Positions 26,078 through 36,260 are shown, counted from the first letter of the stretch. The stretch is 64,000 bases of DNA from Mucilaginibacter pedocola (GCF_002013915.1 NZ_MBTF01000004.1:124001-188000), one strand, 5' to 3'. The notes: generated by a model not told the origin, from the sequence alone. Program-made: numbers and translations.

Positions 26078-27415
26078 TTAAAGTGAGTTATAGTATGTTT
26101 TAAGGCTGCCATTCGCTTTCTCGAGGTCTAACCGGGCCTGGTAAAAGCTGTAAAGCGAGTTGAGGTAATTATTCTGTGCGTCTTTTATAGAGTTGCGTGC
26201 GGTTATCCAGTCTATGAGGGTGGTAACGCCTTTTTTGTATTGCAGGTCGGTGGTCCTGAAAACTGATTCTGCCAGTTCTATATTCCGTTTATCGTTGCTC
26301 AGGTTGGTTTGCGCTTTTAATAACTTGGTGCGCGAATTCTCAAACTCCATCTGGTATTTGCCCTCGTCAAGCTTCAGGTTTTCGGCCGCGTTCAGGGTTT
26401 TGTACTTGGCCTGATTGTACTGCGCGTTCCGTTTAAAAATATCGAACAACGGAATGGTCAATTTCAAACCAACTGCCGAGAAGGGGTTCAAATCGCTAAA
26501 AGCGGGGCCTAAAGTATTACCGAAACCTACTGCACCGTAACGAACGTAACCGGTTAACCTTGGCAGTGCGCCTGCTTTAATACGTTTTTCGTCAATCTCT
26601 AAAAGTTTTGAATTTACCTGTGATAGTTGGTAATCGGTACGGTTGGCTACTGTAAATGAATTATCGGTAGTAGCAATTTCGGCAGGCACCACGGCAGCAT
26701 CCTGTTGCGATACGCTATCTACCGGTAGTACATCGGCAATGGGGTAGCCCATTTCGTATTTCAACTGGTTTTGGGCAAGGGTAAGGTTACTTTCGGCAAC
26801 ACGAATTTGCGAGGTGGCATTGTTATAGTCTACCGTAACCTTATCCAGGTCTTTTTGCAGGGTAACGCCTTTTTGCACCTGCAGTTTAGATATATCCATC
26901 TGCTTGCGGTAGCTATCGAGGTTCTCTTTCAGCAGGCGCAGTTGCTCGCGGTAAACATATATCTGGTAATAGGCGTTGCTGATGTTGTATATCAGCGTTT
27001 CCTGATTTTGCTTTACGTTAAGGTCGGCTTGCTGTTTGTTGTATTTGTTGGCTTTCAGTCCGTTCAGCAGCGCCTGGTCGTAAATGGTTTGGTCGAGTTG
27101 GGCGGTACCATTGGTGTTGAACTTTTGCGTAAAGGCCACCCGCACCGGGTCGGGACCGAAAACCCCTGCAGGGATAATGGATTGCTGCACCTTCAGGTTG
27201 TCGTCGAAACTACCCGTTACACTTACCTTGGGCAGGTAATCGGCCAGGGCTTCTTTGGCTTTGGCGTCGGCAATGCGTTTTTCGTTGTCGTATACCGCGT
27301 TGCTGCGGTTGTTTTTTAAGCCGTAATCTATACACTCTTTCAAATTCCATTGCTGCTGGGCAAGCAAGGGGAACGGAAAAAGACAGATGATGGCAATTGC
27401 TATTCTTTTTCTCAT
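26078..27415 (-). CDS. TolC-family outer-membrane efflux channel
   Basis: Outer-membrane factor of about 445 residues. The ATG at 27415 starts the signal peptide (MRKRIAIAII...PLLAQ); the frame extends five codons further to 27430. The sequence is the usual TolC internal duplication of long coiled helices and short strands, opening with WNLKECIDYGLKNN and including NISNAYYQIYVYREQLRLLKENL and NSRTKLLKAQTNLSNDKRNIELAE. It is the first gene of the efflux operon and provides the exit duct. No regulator of the MarR, TetR or AraC type is adjacent; the nearest regulatory genes are the LytS/LytTR pair about 400 bp upstream on the same strand. Confidence 0.95.
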   Translation of the reverse strand: MRKRIAIAIICLFPFPLLAQQQWNLKECIDYGLKNNRSNAVYDNEKRIADAKAKEALADYLPKVSVTGSFDDNLKVQQSIIPAGVFGPDPVRVAFTQKFNTNGTAQLDQTIYDQALLNGLKANKYNKQQADLNVKQNQETLIYNISNAYYQIYVYREQLRLLKENLDSYRKQMDISKLQVQKGVTLQKDLDKVTVDYNNATSQIRVAESNLTLAQNQLKYEMGYPIADVLPVDSVSQQDAAVVPAEIATTDNSFTVANRTDYQLSQVNSKLLEIDEKRIKAGALPRLTGYVRYGAVGFGNTLGPAFSDLNPFSAVGLKLTIPLFDIFKRNAQYNQAKYKTLNAAENLKLDEGKYQMEFENSRTKLLKAQTNLSNDKRNIELAESVFRTTDLQYKKGVTTLIDWITARNSIKDAQNNYLNSLYSFYQARLDLEKANGSLKTYYNSL

Positions 27416-27609
27416 GATCGCGCTAAGCATTTATTTGTGGCTTAGTGCGGGCAAAATTACCGGGCGATGCGCCTGCTATAGAGAAATTGAGAATGAACGG
27501 GACAAAAGGGAAGGTGAAACGGACAAAGGGGGGAGGGTATATCGCTTGGTTGGTTGACTCACCTCTAAGCGCATTCGTGAAAGCGCGATATTGCTACATG
27601 TTTTATATA

Positions 27610-27761
27610 CCCCGTTAGGGGTTACCTGTTTGTAGCCCTGTCGTCAAAAGGATAGTTGTGCGCCGTAGGTGCTACCCCTGAGCGTGGAAAGTAGCCGTCT
27701 AATTGGGTAACCCCTAACGGGGCAATTATTGGGTTTATTTTTTGTGCTACTACAAACAGGT
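27610..27761. repeat. Inverted-repeat element with hairpin ends
   Basis: The 16-mer CCCCGTTAGGGGTTAC at 27610-27625 recurs perfectly inverted at 27707-27722, and ACCTGTTTGTAG at 27624-27635 recurs perfectly inverted at 27750-27761. Each CCCC-GTTA-GGGG unit is itself a small hairpin. It occupies the gap between the efflux operon and the two-component genes. No coding sequence is visible from 27416 to 27821; the rest of the gap is G- and A-rich without a clear promoter. Confidence 0.75.
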
Positions 27762-27821
27762 AGTCCCTCCGGTACATTGAAGCTTCTTTTGGCTGATGCA
27801 CACTTTCTACAAACTCACGCA

Positions 27822-28583
27822 CTACTGCTCCATCCAATTCAAAAATGCCGGTGCTTTCACTTTACTGATGATAATACGCTCCGGTGTATCATAATTGGTG
27901 GCTACAAAAAGCTTACGGTTAAAATAATGCTCAATGTTTTTTATCACATCCCGGTTGATGATGAACTGCCTGTTGGCGCGGAAGAACTGCCTCGGGTTCA
28001 GCATGGTTTCTAACTGTTCAATAGTATACTGCACAGGGTAACTTGTGTTTTGCCCGGTGTGGATGTGTACATTCCCGTTTGATGCATAGATGAAGTGCAC
28101 ATCCGCCACCTTTACAGGTATAATTTTTTCGCGGTAATGCACCAGCAGGCTTTGCTTGTAGCTGGTATCCATCTGCGCCAGCACGTTGTTGAGGTTTTGC
28201 GCATACTGGTTATTGCCGATGAGGTGCCCGCGGAAACGGCGGTATTTCTCCAGCGCACGCTCCAGCATATCCTCGGTTACGGGTTTCAGCAGGTAGTCCA
28301 CACTGTTTGATTCGAAAGCGCGGATGGCGTACTCGTCAAAAGCGGTACAGAAAATAACCGGGGCATCGGTTTGCACCTCGCGGAATATCTCGAAGCTCAA
28401 GCCATCGCCCAGTTGTATATCTGAAAAGATAAGTTCGGGTGCCGGGTTTTCGCGCAGCCATTTGGTGGCAGCAGCTACCGAAGGGAGCATGGCGAGCACG
28501 TTGAGGTCGCTGTCCAGTTCCTCCAGCATGCCTTTCAGTTCTTTGGCGGTTTTGCTTTCGTCTTCAATAATAACTACTCTCAT
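27822..28583 (-). CDS. LytTR-family response regulator
   Basis: Response regulator of 253 residues. The receiver domain is residues about 2-118, with acidic pocket E7/D8, phosphoacceptor D55 (IFSDIQLGDG) and K at YLLKPV. It is joined to a LytTR DNA-binding domain at about 145-250, with the family segment IIPVKVADVHFIYASNGNVHIHT and the terminal FFRANRQFIINRDVI. Such regulators bind direct repeats upstream of targets. The gene overlaps the stop of the sensor kinase gene by 4 nt (ATGA), so the two form one operon. Its targets are unknown; the RND efflux operon just downstream on the same strand is a possible one. Confidence 0.95.
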   Translation of the reverse strand: MRVVIIEDESKTAKELKGMLEELDSDLNVLAMLPSVAAATKWLRENPAPELIFSDIQLGDGLSFEIFREVQTDAPVIFCTAFDEYAIRAFESNSVDYLLKPVTEDMLERALEKYRRFRGHLIGNNQYAQNLNNVLAQMDTSYKQSLLVHYREKIIPVKVADVHFIYASNGNVHIHTGQNTSYPVQYTIEQLETMLNPRQFFRANRQFIINRDVIKNIEHYFNRKLFVATNYDTPERIIISKVKAPAFLNWMEQ

Positions 28584-29596
28584 TTGGCTAATAATGGTAA
28601 AGTAACCGAAAATTTGCCCCCGGTGTTTTCTACTTCGATAGGTTTATTCATCAGCAGGCGGTAGCGCTCTTTTATATTCTTCAAGCCCGTTCCGGTGCCT
28701 TCTTCGGGTGTTTTCTTGGGCTGAAAGTTGTTCTCTACAATTAGCGATGGCGCATTGGTAGTAGTGATAGTGATATGCAGGGGCTGGTCGGGCGATACGG
28801 TGTTGTGTTTCACGGCGTTCTCTACCAATAATTGTAAAGATAGGGGCGGTATCTGGTATTGCAGGTGCTCATCGGGTATGGTAATGGTTACCTGCAATGC
28901 CTCCTCGAAACGCTGGCCAAGGATGTACAGGTACGAGCGGATAAAGTTGAGTTCGTTTTGCAAGTTGGTGAGGTAATGTTCGTTAAAGTTGAGCACATAG
29001 CGGTAAACCGATGCCAGCTGCACGATGTAGTTTTTTGTAGGCTGGTCGGTAGCAATGGTTTTAAGCGTACTCAGCGAATTGAACATAAAATGCGGGCTTA
29101 TTTGCTGCTGCAGCGATAGGAGTTGCGCCCGCAGGTGAGCTTGCTCTAATAGCTGATTTTCTATCTTAGATTGTTGCAGCGCCGCGTTGGTGTTAACACT
29201 GTAGAAAACCACGTAGCAAATAATGCTGAGGAAAAACGCCCTCATAATATGCACCAACAAATTGGCAAGCGGATTTGGCGACGTTGGCGCATCGTGAAAA
29301 TGCATTTCGGGCAAATAGCGCGTGAAAAATTCTGCCATAACCGATACCGCTGCCATAGCCGCTAAATTGCTTACTACCACCTTGAACTTGTTGATGGCCG
29401 GCATGTTGTGCAGCAGGAAATACCCGTGTATCAGCCAGCAAACAAAAGTGGTTGAAAACAACCTGAACAGAAAACTGATGTATTCCCATGCAGCAATTTC
29501 AACCGGGTTTACCTGCCTCAAAAGCAGGCTGCTCACCAGTATAATAAAGCAAAGCGTTATGCACCAGCGTATGTGGTAGGTTTTATACATATACAA
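28580..29596 (-). CDS. LytS-type sensor histidine kinase
   Basis: Inner-membrane kinase of 338 residues. Four predicted transmembrane helices occupy about residues 10-135 and no extracytoplasmic domain is evident. The His_kinase (PF06580) box follows with LLSLQQQISPHFMFNSLSTL, phospho-histidine H169, then a HATPase_c domain with LLVENAVKHNTV and GTGTGLKNIKERYRLL. This family pairs with LytTR regulators, and the regulator gene follows with a 4-nt overlap. A start at the third codon (29590) is an alternative. Its stimulus is unknown, though membrane or envelope cues are usual for such sensor-poor kinases. Confidence 0.95.
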   Translation of the reverse strand: MYMYKTYHIRWCITLCFIILVSSLLLRQVNPVEIAAWEYISFLFRLFSTTFVCWLIHGYFLLHNMPAINKFKVVVSNLAAMAAVSVMAEFFTRYLPEMHFHDAPTSPNPLANLLVHIMRAFFLSIICYVVFYSVNTNAALQQSKIENQLLEQAHLRAQLLSLQQQISPHFMFNSLSTLKTIATDQPTKNYIVQLASVYRYVLNFNEHYLTNLQNELNFIRSYLYILGQRFEEALQVTITIPDEHLQYQIPPLSLQLLVENAVKHNTVSPDQPLHITITTTNAPSLIVENNFQPKKTPEEGTGTGLKNIKERYRLLMNKPIEVENTGGKFSVTLPLLAK

Positions 29597-29742
29597 ATGT
29601 ATCGTAAAAAAACGTAGCTACAGGCAGCCGGAAAGCAGGCGGACAAATTGAGGAATGAAACGGACAAAGGGCAAGATGAAAGGGGAAGTCGTGTTTTGCG
29701 CAGTGTTTGCCCTACGGGTTGCGAGCAGGCAGAGGAAATTGC

Positions 29743-30016
29743 ATTATAGCGATGGGTTTCAAACCCATCGCTATAGTCAATTAATGTTTGTAAGCTATGT
29801 CCGGTTTCTAAACTGTTAACCGCCCATTCAGGCATCCACGCCTGAATGTTATTGTCTGCCAGCGTCTGCGCTGGCGAAATTCGTGAGCGTGGACGCTCAC
29901 AAGTGTTTTCATCCAGGCGTGGACGCCTGGATGGGCGTTCCAATTATAGCGATGGGTTTTAAACCTATCGCTATGGTCAAATAGTATTAGTAAGCTATGT
30001 TCCGGTTCTATGCTAT
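29743..30016. repeat. Composite hairpin array flanked by direct repeats
   Basis: Six hairpins lie in the 510-bp gap before the CocE gene. The outer two are near-identical: TATAGCGATGGGTTT with its complement at 29745-29775, perfect with a 1-nt loop, and the copy at 29945-29975, exactly 200 bp away. Each is followed by a similar tail (GTCAA..., TAAGCTATGT.CCGGTT), making direct repeats of about 75 bp. Between them are CATTCAGGC/GCCTGAATG (29825-29848), GCCAGCG/CGCTGGC (29858-29875), GTGAGCG/CGCTCAC (29883-29900) and CATCCAGGCG/CGCCTGGATG (29910-29933), the last two sharing a TGGA loop. No coding sequence is visible. It looks like a mobile or REP-type repeat. Confidence 0.8.
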
Positions 30017-30106
30017 TACCTTTCTCCTCGATACCTTGAAGTTTTCCGTTTCGTATTCCGCCCTGCCCGCCTTATATTTAAGCCCATACTTTTACCCGTT
30101 CCCAAA

Positions 30107-31951
30107 ATGAAAAAATTAGCCCTTCTGATACTGCTGTTATCGCCCGTTGCCGTTTGGGCACAAAATGCCGATTCGCTTTGGTTGGTGAATAATTACACAA
30201 AAAAAGAAGTAAGCATCCCCATGCGCGATGGTGTTAAGCTGTTCACCTCCATGTATATCCCTAAGGATAATGCCGAGAAGCACCCCATATTGCTTACCCG
30301 TACACCGTATTCGGTAGGCCCGTATGGCGAAAAATTCAGAGGGTATTGGGGCAACTACATGATGCGGTATTTCCGCGAAGGGTACATCATCGTTAACCAG
30401 GATATTCGCGGTAAATTTATGAGCGAGGGTGTTTTTGAGGTGGTGCGGCCCTTCAACCCCAATAAAAAAACAAATAAAGATATTGATGAGGCCAGCGACA
30501 GTTACGATACCATCGACTGGCTGGTGAAGAACGTGCCCGGCAACAATGGCAATGTTGGCGCTATAGGTATATCATTCCCCGGCTTTTATGCTACTATGGT
30601 GGCTTTAAGCGGCCACCCGGCGCTAAAGGTGGTGAGCCCGCAAGCACCGGTTACCGACCGCTTTTTTGGCGACGACGACCACCATAACGGCGTAATGATG
30701 CTGACGGATGCCTATGATTTTCATGTTGGTTATGGCTTCAGCGCTCCAAGCAGGCAGCCTTCGGTACAGCCGCGCAAAGGTGTGCCGCTTCATTATGCCG
30801 ATAATTACGCCTGGTACCTTAAAATGGGTGCAATGCCCAACCTTACAAAACTTAGCGGCGATACCATGAAGTTTTGGAGCGATATGATGGAGCACCCTAA
30901 TTACGATGCCTGGTGGAAGGCACGCGATGCCCGAGCCGGGATAAAAGATGTAAAACCCGCCATGCTGATAACCGGCGGCTTGTTTGATGCCGAAGATGGT
31001 TACGGTGCCTGGAAAACCTACGAAGCGCTGGTGCAAAAAAGCCCGGCAACCACCAGCAAACTGGTAATGGGGCCATGGTACCACGGGCAATGGGCAAGTA
31101 AAGATGGTACGCATTTGGGCAACGTGAAGTTCGATAGCAATACATCAACCTATTACCAGGACCTGGAAGTGCCGCTCTTCAATTATTACCTGAAGGGCAA
31201 GGGGAGCGATACGCTGAGCAAAGCCACCATATTTTTCTCGGGCGAAAATAAATGGCACTCGTTTAAAGAGTGGCCGCTTAGCAACACCAAATCTACAAAT
31301 TTATACCTGCAGACGGGTGGCAAGCTGTCGTTCAAACCGGTGGTTAACATAAGAGCAGGTTACGATACTTACGAGAGCGACCCATCTAAACCTGTTCCGT
31401 ACGAGGAACGGGTGCGCTCGTACCGCACGCGCGAGTACATGGTAGACGACCAACGCTTTGCCGCACGCCGTACCGATGTGCTCAGTTATGAAACCGATGT
31501 TTTAGATAAAGATGTTACCCTGGCTGGCCCGCTTACTGCCGACCTGATGGTAGCACTTTCGGGTACAGATGCCGACTTTATTGTGAAACTGATAGATGTA
31601 TTGCCTGACGATGCCCCTGCCAACCCCGATACCAGGTACACCATGGCGGGTTACCAGATGCTGGTACGTGCCGAAACCATGCGCGGCAAATTCCGCAATA
31701 GTTTTGAAAAACCCGAGCCTTTTGTGCCCGGCAAGCCAACACAGGTAAAATTCAGCCTGCCCGATGTGGCGTACACTTTCAAGAAAGGGCACCGAATAAT
31801 GGTGCAGATACAAAGCACCTGGTTCCCGCTAACCGATCGTAACCCACAAAAGTTTGTGGATATAAACAAGGCATCGGACAAAGACTTTGTAAAGGAAACC
31901 ATCAAAATTTACCAAAACAGTTCTAAACTGGTAGTGCCGGTTCTGAATTAA
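30107..31951 (+). CDS. Secreted CocE/NonD-family hydrolase (S15-like)
   Basis: Exported alpha/beta hydrolase of 614 residues with a signal peptide ending AVWAQ at residue 19. The X-Pro dipeptidyl-peptidase (S15) catalytic domain comes first, with nucleophile S156 in GISFPG. The acid is probably the D in GGLFDAEDGYG and the histidine lies in GPWYHGQW. The C-terminal part (about 390-610) is the jelly-roll domain typical of CocE and glutaryl-7-ACA acylase relatives, with DVTLAGPLTADLMVALSGTDADF. Members hydrolyse esters or amides, and the native substrate is unknown. The next gene starts 13 nt later on the same strand, so they are probably co-transcribed. Confidence 0.94.
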   Translation: MKKLALLILLLSPVAVWAQNADSLWLVNNYTKKEVSIPMRDGVKLFTSMYIPKDNAEKHPILLTRTPYSVGPYGEKFRGYWGNYMMRYFREGYIIVNQDIRGKFMSEGVFEVVRPFNPNKKTNKDIDEASDSYDTIDWLVKNVPGNNGNVGAIGISFPGFYATMVALSGHPALKVVSPQAPVTDRFFGDDDHHNGVMMLTDAYDFHVGYGFSAPSRQPSVQPRKGVPLHYADNYAWYLKMGAMPNLTKLSGDTMKFWSDMMEHPNYDAWWKARDARAGIKDVKPAMLITGGLFDAEDGYGAWKTYEALVQKSPATTSKLVMGPWYHGQWASKDGTHLGNVKFDSNTSTYYQDLEVPLFNYYLKGKGSDTLSKATIFFSGENKWHSFKEWPLSNTKSTNLYLQTGGKLSFKPVVNIRAGYDTYESDPSKPVPYEERVRSYRTREYMVDDQRFAARRTDVLSYETDVLDKDVTLAGPLTADLMVALSGTDADFIVKLIDVLPDDAPANPDTRYTMAGYQMLVRAETMRGKFRNSFEKPEPFVPGKPTQVKFSLPDVAYTFKKGHRIMVQIQSTWFPLTDRNPQKFVDINKASDKDFVKETIKIYQNSSKLVVPVLN

Positions 31952-31964
31952 AAGATATCGCTTT

Positions 31965-33401
31965 ATGCAACGACGAGATTTTTGCAAAAATACCCTGCTA
32001 ACCGGTGCCGCTGCGCTTGCTGCGCCATTGATAGGCAAAGCCGCGCCCATGAACTTTTTACAGGGTAACGAACCGCTGCAACTGATGGGCAACCGCTTTG
32101 TCACCTTTTGCATCATGATACGCACTTCGCCCTGGGAGGTATCGCGCGATGTTAAACTCATTAAACGCGACGAGGCCTTTGCGCATACGCTTGAAGTGGT
32201 GCGTACCCTGCGCGAAACCTTTGCCAAAAACGCACCGGGCGGCCGCATTACCTGGGGCTTTACGCTGAACGCGTTGGAAGATAAACGCCAGAATTATGTA
32301 GATATCCGCAAGTATGTTGCCGAATGCCGCCTGAAGTATGGTGACGAAATATCTTACTTCCCCGGCTATTTTCCGGCCATGTACCTGCCACGTGAGCGCG
32401 TGAATAAAGAAATGACCGAAGCCCTGCAACGCATAACAGCTGTAGCGGGCAACGGTTATCGCCCAAAGGGTATAATCGGCGGCTTTTTATCGGCCAACAA
32501 CCTGGCTTACCTTGCTGAAAAAGAGAATATCCACGTGGCGCATGCGGTGATATGGAGCCAGCACGAAACCGATGGGGGCGGGGCAGATGGTTCGCCGTCG
32601 TACCCTTTCTATCCCTCAAAAGAACATTTTTGTAAACCCGCGCAAGGCAAAGCCGACTTCATTGATTGCGTGAATTTGGATGGTTGGAGTGTGGATTTCC
32701 TTTGCGCACTACAAAGCGGCAACGTGTGGGGTACCACGCCTTTTAATGGTGCCGCCAGTAGGCGTGGCGTTGGACCTATCGAAAGTTATGGCGATTGGGG
32801 GCTGGATATAGGCCACCTGTCGGTAATGCATACGCAATCTCTGCACTTCGATAAGGGTTTTGAGTTGAACGGCTTCGGCTGGATACCCAATATATGGGAA
32901 GCTGCCTTGGTGAAGATAGCCGAACGCAAAAATTGGGACGATACCCTGGCTTACCGGGCTTTAGATAAATGGATAAGCGGCACCGTGCAGCGCTGGCCCG
33001 ACGTGAAGTTTGTAACCTTTGGCGAGTACGGCGAATTATGGCGCGCCCACTACAACGACAATAGCCAATGGAATTACCGCTTCGAAGAGCGCGGGCTGGG
33101 CATAGGCAACTCCTGGGGCGATAAGGAAATAAAATGGTACATGAACCGCGAGTTCCGGCTGGCAACGGTGCGCAACTGGCATAAAGAAGGCCCCGAAATG
33201 GTGGTAGACTTTACCCGCTACGACCTCCCGGCTACCGAACCCGCCGACCCATCGCCCGAGAAGCCCGTAAAGGATTGGAGCCTGATGAACCGCCTCAACC
33301 AAAAAGGTGTGCGCCCGCAGGATAAACCGGTTTTAATAAGTGAACTAACGAACGGGGAAAAGGAATTGATAGGGAAGTATTACCCGGGCTTGTTGAAGTA
33401 G
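31965..33401 (+). CDS. Tat-type exported DUF3863-like protein
   Basis: Protein of 478 residues with a twin-arginine-like leader (MQRRDFCKNTLLTGAAALAAP), which suggests export in folded form. The body resembles the DUF3863/DUF3864 proteins of Bacteroidota, with segments FFPGYFPAMYLPRERVNKEM-like, GIIGGFLSANNLAYLAEKE, HAVIWSQHETDGGGADGSP, and a tryptophan-rich middle. The function of that family is unknown; the fold may be related to polysaccharide deacetylase or glycosyl hydrolase barrels. Its recognition here rests on general resemblance. It is 13 nt downstream of the CocE-like hydrolase and may act on the same material. Confidence 0.72.
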   Translation: MQRRDFCKNTLLTGAAALAAPLIGKAAPMNFLQGNEPLQLMGNRFVTFCIMIRTSPWEVSRDVKLIKRDEAFAHTLEVVRTLRETFAKNAPGGRITWGFTLNALEDKRQNYVDIRKYVAECRLKYGDEISYFPGYFPAMYLPRERVNKEMTEALQRITAVAGNGYRPKGIIGGFLSANNLAYLAEKENIHVAHAVIWSQHETDGGGADGSPSYPFYPSKEHFCKPAQGKADFIDCVNLDGWSVDFLCALQSGNVWGTTPFNGAASRRGVGPIESYGDWGLDIGHLSVMHTQSLHFDKGFELNGFGWIPNIWEAALVKIAERKNWDDTLAYRALDKWISGTVQRWPDVKFVTFGEYGELWRAHYNDNSQWNYRFEERGLGIGNSWGDKEIKWYMNREFRLATVRNWHKEGPEMVVDFTRYDLPATEPADPSPEKPVKDWSLMNRLNQKGVRPQDKPVLISELTNGEKELIGKYYPGLLK

Positions 33402-33483
33402 CGAAAGGCTGTATTTGAAATCCTTAACAATTTCATAACACGTTATTGCTTAACCGCCAACACGTAATTACGTATAATGCTTT

Positions 33484-36225
33484 GTGCGAGCATTATTTAT
33501 TTCCTTAATTAAATCGTTCCGGATACGGCTGTTAGGCAGCTTCCTGTCCTTTCTGTTCATCCTTATTATTTGGGTGCTTACCTATTTGTGGGTAGACCAC
33601 CATCAGCAGCAATTGCGTTTATACGGCAACCGCTTAACGGCCGTGCAGGTGCAATACCTGGCCAGTACCGCTCATCTGCAAAAATTTATGCTGTCGGGTT
33701 ATCATGAAGCGGCTTTCTACAAAAACGGCGCACAGCCGGATATCGACCGTTTTCTGTCTTCGCAACGTAATTTGCAAACGCAATTAAAACAGTTGCAGGG
33801 CATGGCTAACACCAACGATATTCCTGTTGGCGGGCATTTGGAAAAACTCAGCCGGCTTACGGCATCAACCTTGGCATCGGGTGCCGAATTAAAACAACTA
33901 TATTTTCAAAAAGGCTTTGTAAACTATGGCATGGAAGGGCAAATGCGCAAGCATGCCCACTGGCTGGAGGATTCGGGCAGGGTGGCCAAATATGATATTT
34001 TGCAATTACGCCGCCACGAAAAGGATTTTATGCTACGCGGCGAAGACGATTACGCCAAACAGTTTTATGAGCTCATTGAGCCGCTGATAGCCAAAGCGCC
34101 TACAAACGACGAAAATACTATCGCTCTTAAGGCTTACCGCCAATGCTTCTCCGCACTGGTAGGTTATACGCATGCATTGGGTATCAACACCGCTCATGGA
34201 GTAGTGCCGCAAACATTACAGGGCATAGCCGAATTTAACCGTGAGTACCTCGCCGCCGACAATGTTGCTCAGGCATCAATCGCCGAACTGATGGACTCAT
34301 TCAAAGCGATACTGATCGTAGCATCATGCCTGTTGCTTTGTTTGGTGATATGGATGAGTTATATGCTTTCTAAGCACCTTACGCAGGATATCAGTAAGCT
34401 GAATAAGGTGATGGCCGATTTCATTAAGTCGGATTTTCATGATATCCGCCCTGTTACTTCTGATGCCGGCATTGTGCCCAATAGCTGGGAGATAGCCAAA
34501 CTTTATTCTGATTTCAACCTGTTAAGAACCACGCTGCGCGACCATATCCGCGAACTGGATCAGCAAACATCGGATATGCAGGCCATGAACGAGGAGTTGC
34601 AGGCACAATCGGAAGAGTTGCGTGATGTGAACGACGAACTGATGAGCCAGCGGGAACAGGAGCACCGCCTTCGCGAGGAAGCTGAGAAGGCCAACCAGGC
34701 AAAAAGCATCTTCCTGGCCACCATGAGCCATGAGATACGCACACCCATGAACGGTGTATTGGGTATGACCGCCCTGCTGCGCGAAACCGAATTGGATGCC
34801 GAGCAAAGCGATTACCTGGAAACCATCCGTAACAGCGGCGAAAACCTGATGACGGTGATAAACGATATCCTCGATTTCTCGAAGATAGAATCGGGCAAGT
34901 TGGAGCTGGACCCGCACGATTTTGACTTGCAGCAATGTATTGAAGAGGTAATGGATATTTTTGCCGGCCCCGCAGCCCGTAGCGGTATCGACCTGATATA
35001 TCACATTGATCCGCAGGTTCCGCTAAACCTGGTAGCCGATAGCCTTCGCCTGAAACAGGTATTGATAAACCTGCTGAACAACGCGCTTAAGTTTACCCAC
35101 AACGGCGAAGTGTTTTTGAGTGTGGAAGCAGAGCAAACCGGCGAGGGCCGCGTGCAGCTGGCCTTTGTAGTACGCGATACGGGTATTGGCATCCCTGCGG
35201 ATAAACTTCCGGGCTTGTTCAGTGCCTTCTCGCAGGTAGATTCTTCTACCACCCGCAAATACGGAGGCACCGGGCTTGGTTTGGCGATATGCGTAAGGCT
35301 GGTGCAATTGATGCAGGGCGATATACATGCCGAAAGCACTTTTGGCGAGGGTACGGCCATGCATTTTAATATTAGTGCAGAAGTTGGCACAACACCCGCA
35401 ACCGGCGAGGCTATGCTTACCATGCATAGTATTGCCGGCAAGCATATTCTGGTGGTTGATGATAACGAAACCAACCGTAAAATACTAAAACTGCAACTGG
35501 AGCAATGGAAACTGCGCGTAACGTTGGCTACATCGGGCGACGAAGCGCTGAAGCTGGCATCGTTGCTACAGTTCGATCTGGTAGTGAGCGATATGCAAAT
35601 GCCTGAGATGGATGGAGCCATGTTGGCTGCACAATTGCACAGGCAACATCCCAAGTTACCGATTGTTTTACTAAGCTCTATTGGCGACGAAAGCAAGCAA
35701 CGCTACCCAGGGCTGTTCTCATCAATACTCACCAAGCCGGTCCGCCAGCAGCAGCTTGGGAAATCCATACTGCAGGCGCTTGCCCATTACGAAAGCGCAC
35801 CGCAGCAGCCCGTGCAAACCCTGCTCGATGCTTCGTTCGCCCTGCATAACCCGCTGGATATTTTGGTTGCTGAGGATAACGCCATCAACCAAAAGCTTAT
35901 CATCCGTATCCTCAATAAATTAGGTTACGAGCCTGCACTTGCCGAGAACGGCGTAGAGGTAATGAGCATGCTGGAGCTAAAACCCTACGATTTGATACTG
36001 ATGGATATCCAAATGCCGGAGATGGACGGTTTGGAGGCTACGCAGCTCATCCGCAGCAGTAACGTTGATCAGCCGCTGATAGTAGCCATGACGGCCAACG
36101 CCATGCACGAGGATAAAGAGGAGTGCCTTCGCGTGGGCATGAACGATTATTTGCCCAAACCCGTAAAGCTGGAAGCGCTGCTGGAGGTACTGGGCCGCAT
36201 GTCGCAATTGGCTACGGCAAGCTAA
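33484..36225 (+). CDS. Hybrid sensor histidine kinase with two receiver domains
   Basis: Kinase of 913 residues beginning at GTG. Order of parts: TM1 (about 14-36), a periplasmic four-helix-like sensor (about 37-275), TM2 (about 276-298), HAMP-like linker, coiled coil (about 350-405), HisKA with H416 in [15 protein letters not shown], HATPase_c ([21 protein letters not shown]), then receiver 1 with D703 ([12 protein letters not shown]) and receiver 2 with D841 ([12 protein letters not shown]). It has no output domain, so the signal must pass to another regulator. The periplasmic part suggests detection of an extracellular cue. The start is preceded by a perfect palindrome ACGTAATTACGT at 33462-33473 and TTAAC-type repeats. 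It lies between exported hydrolase genes and two metallophosphoesterases. Confidence 0.95.
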   Translation: MRALFISLIKSFRIRLLGSFLSFLFILIIWVLTYLWVDHHQQQLRLYGNRLTAVQVQYLASTAHLQKFMLSGYHEAAFYKNGAQPDIDRFLSSQRNLQTQLKQLQGMANTNDIPVGGHLEKLSRLTASTLASGAELKQLYFQKGFVNYGMEGQMRKHAHWLEDSGRVAKYDILQLRRHEKDFMLRGEDDYAKQFYELIEPLIAKAPTNDENTIALKAYRQCFSALVGYTHALGINTAHGVVPQTLQGIAEFNREYLAADNVAQASIAELMDSFKAILIVASCLLLCLVIWMSYMLSKHLTQDISKLNKVMADFIKSDFHDIRPVTSDAGIVPNSWEIAKLYSDFNLLRTTLRDHIRELDQQTSDMQAMNEELQAQSEELRDVNDELMSQREQEHRLREEAEKANQAKSIFLATMSHEIRTPMNGVLGMTALLRETELDAEQSDYLETIRNSGENLMTVINDILDFSKIESGKLELDPHDFDLQQCIEEVMDIFAGPAARSGIDLIYHIDPQVPLNLVADSLRLKQVLINLLNNALKFTHNGEVFLSVEAEQTGEGRVQLAFVVRDTGIGIPADKLPGLFSAFSQVDSSTTRKYGGTGLGLAICVRLVQLMQGDIHAESTFGEGTAMHFNISAEVGTTPATGEAMLTMHSIAGKHILVVDDNETNRKILKLQLEQWKLRVTLATSGDEALKLASLLQFDLVVSDMQMPEMDGAMLAAQLHRQHPKLPIVLLSSIGDESKQRYPGLFSSILTKPVRQQQLGKSILQALAHYESAPQQPVQTLLDASFALHNPLDILVAEDNAINQKLIIRILNKLGYEPALAENGVEVMSMLELKPYDLILMDIQMPEMDGLEATQLIRSSNVDQPLIVAMTANAMHEDKEECLRVGMNDYLPKPVKLEALLEVLGRMSQLATAS

Positions 36226-36240
36226 ACATTGGCTTAACAA

Positions 36241-36248
36241 TAGTTTTG
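36241..36248 (+). promoter_or_regulatory. Candidate -7 element of the metallophosphoesterase gene
   Basis: TAGTTTTG matches the Bacteroidota TAnnTTTG box and lies 12 nt ahead of the ATG at 36261. No clear -33 element is seen at the expected distance. Confidence 0.35.
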
Positions 36249-36260
36249 TAACTTGCGGGC

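Noticed and set aside
26771..27319. A 182-codon plus-strand frame opposite the TolC gene.
   Set aside because: The hydrophobic translation is the usual reverse-strand image of coiled helices.
29743..30016. The hairpin array considered as a CRISPR array.
   Set aside because: Only the two outer hairpin units and tails repeat, the spacing does not fit repeat-spacer units, and no cas gene is present.
35001..35696. A 231-codon minus-strand frame opposite the hybrid kinase.
   Set aside because: It lies wholly within the kinase gene and has a serine- and cysteine-rich shadow-type translation.
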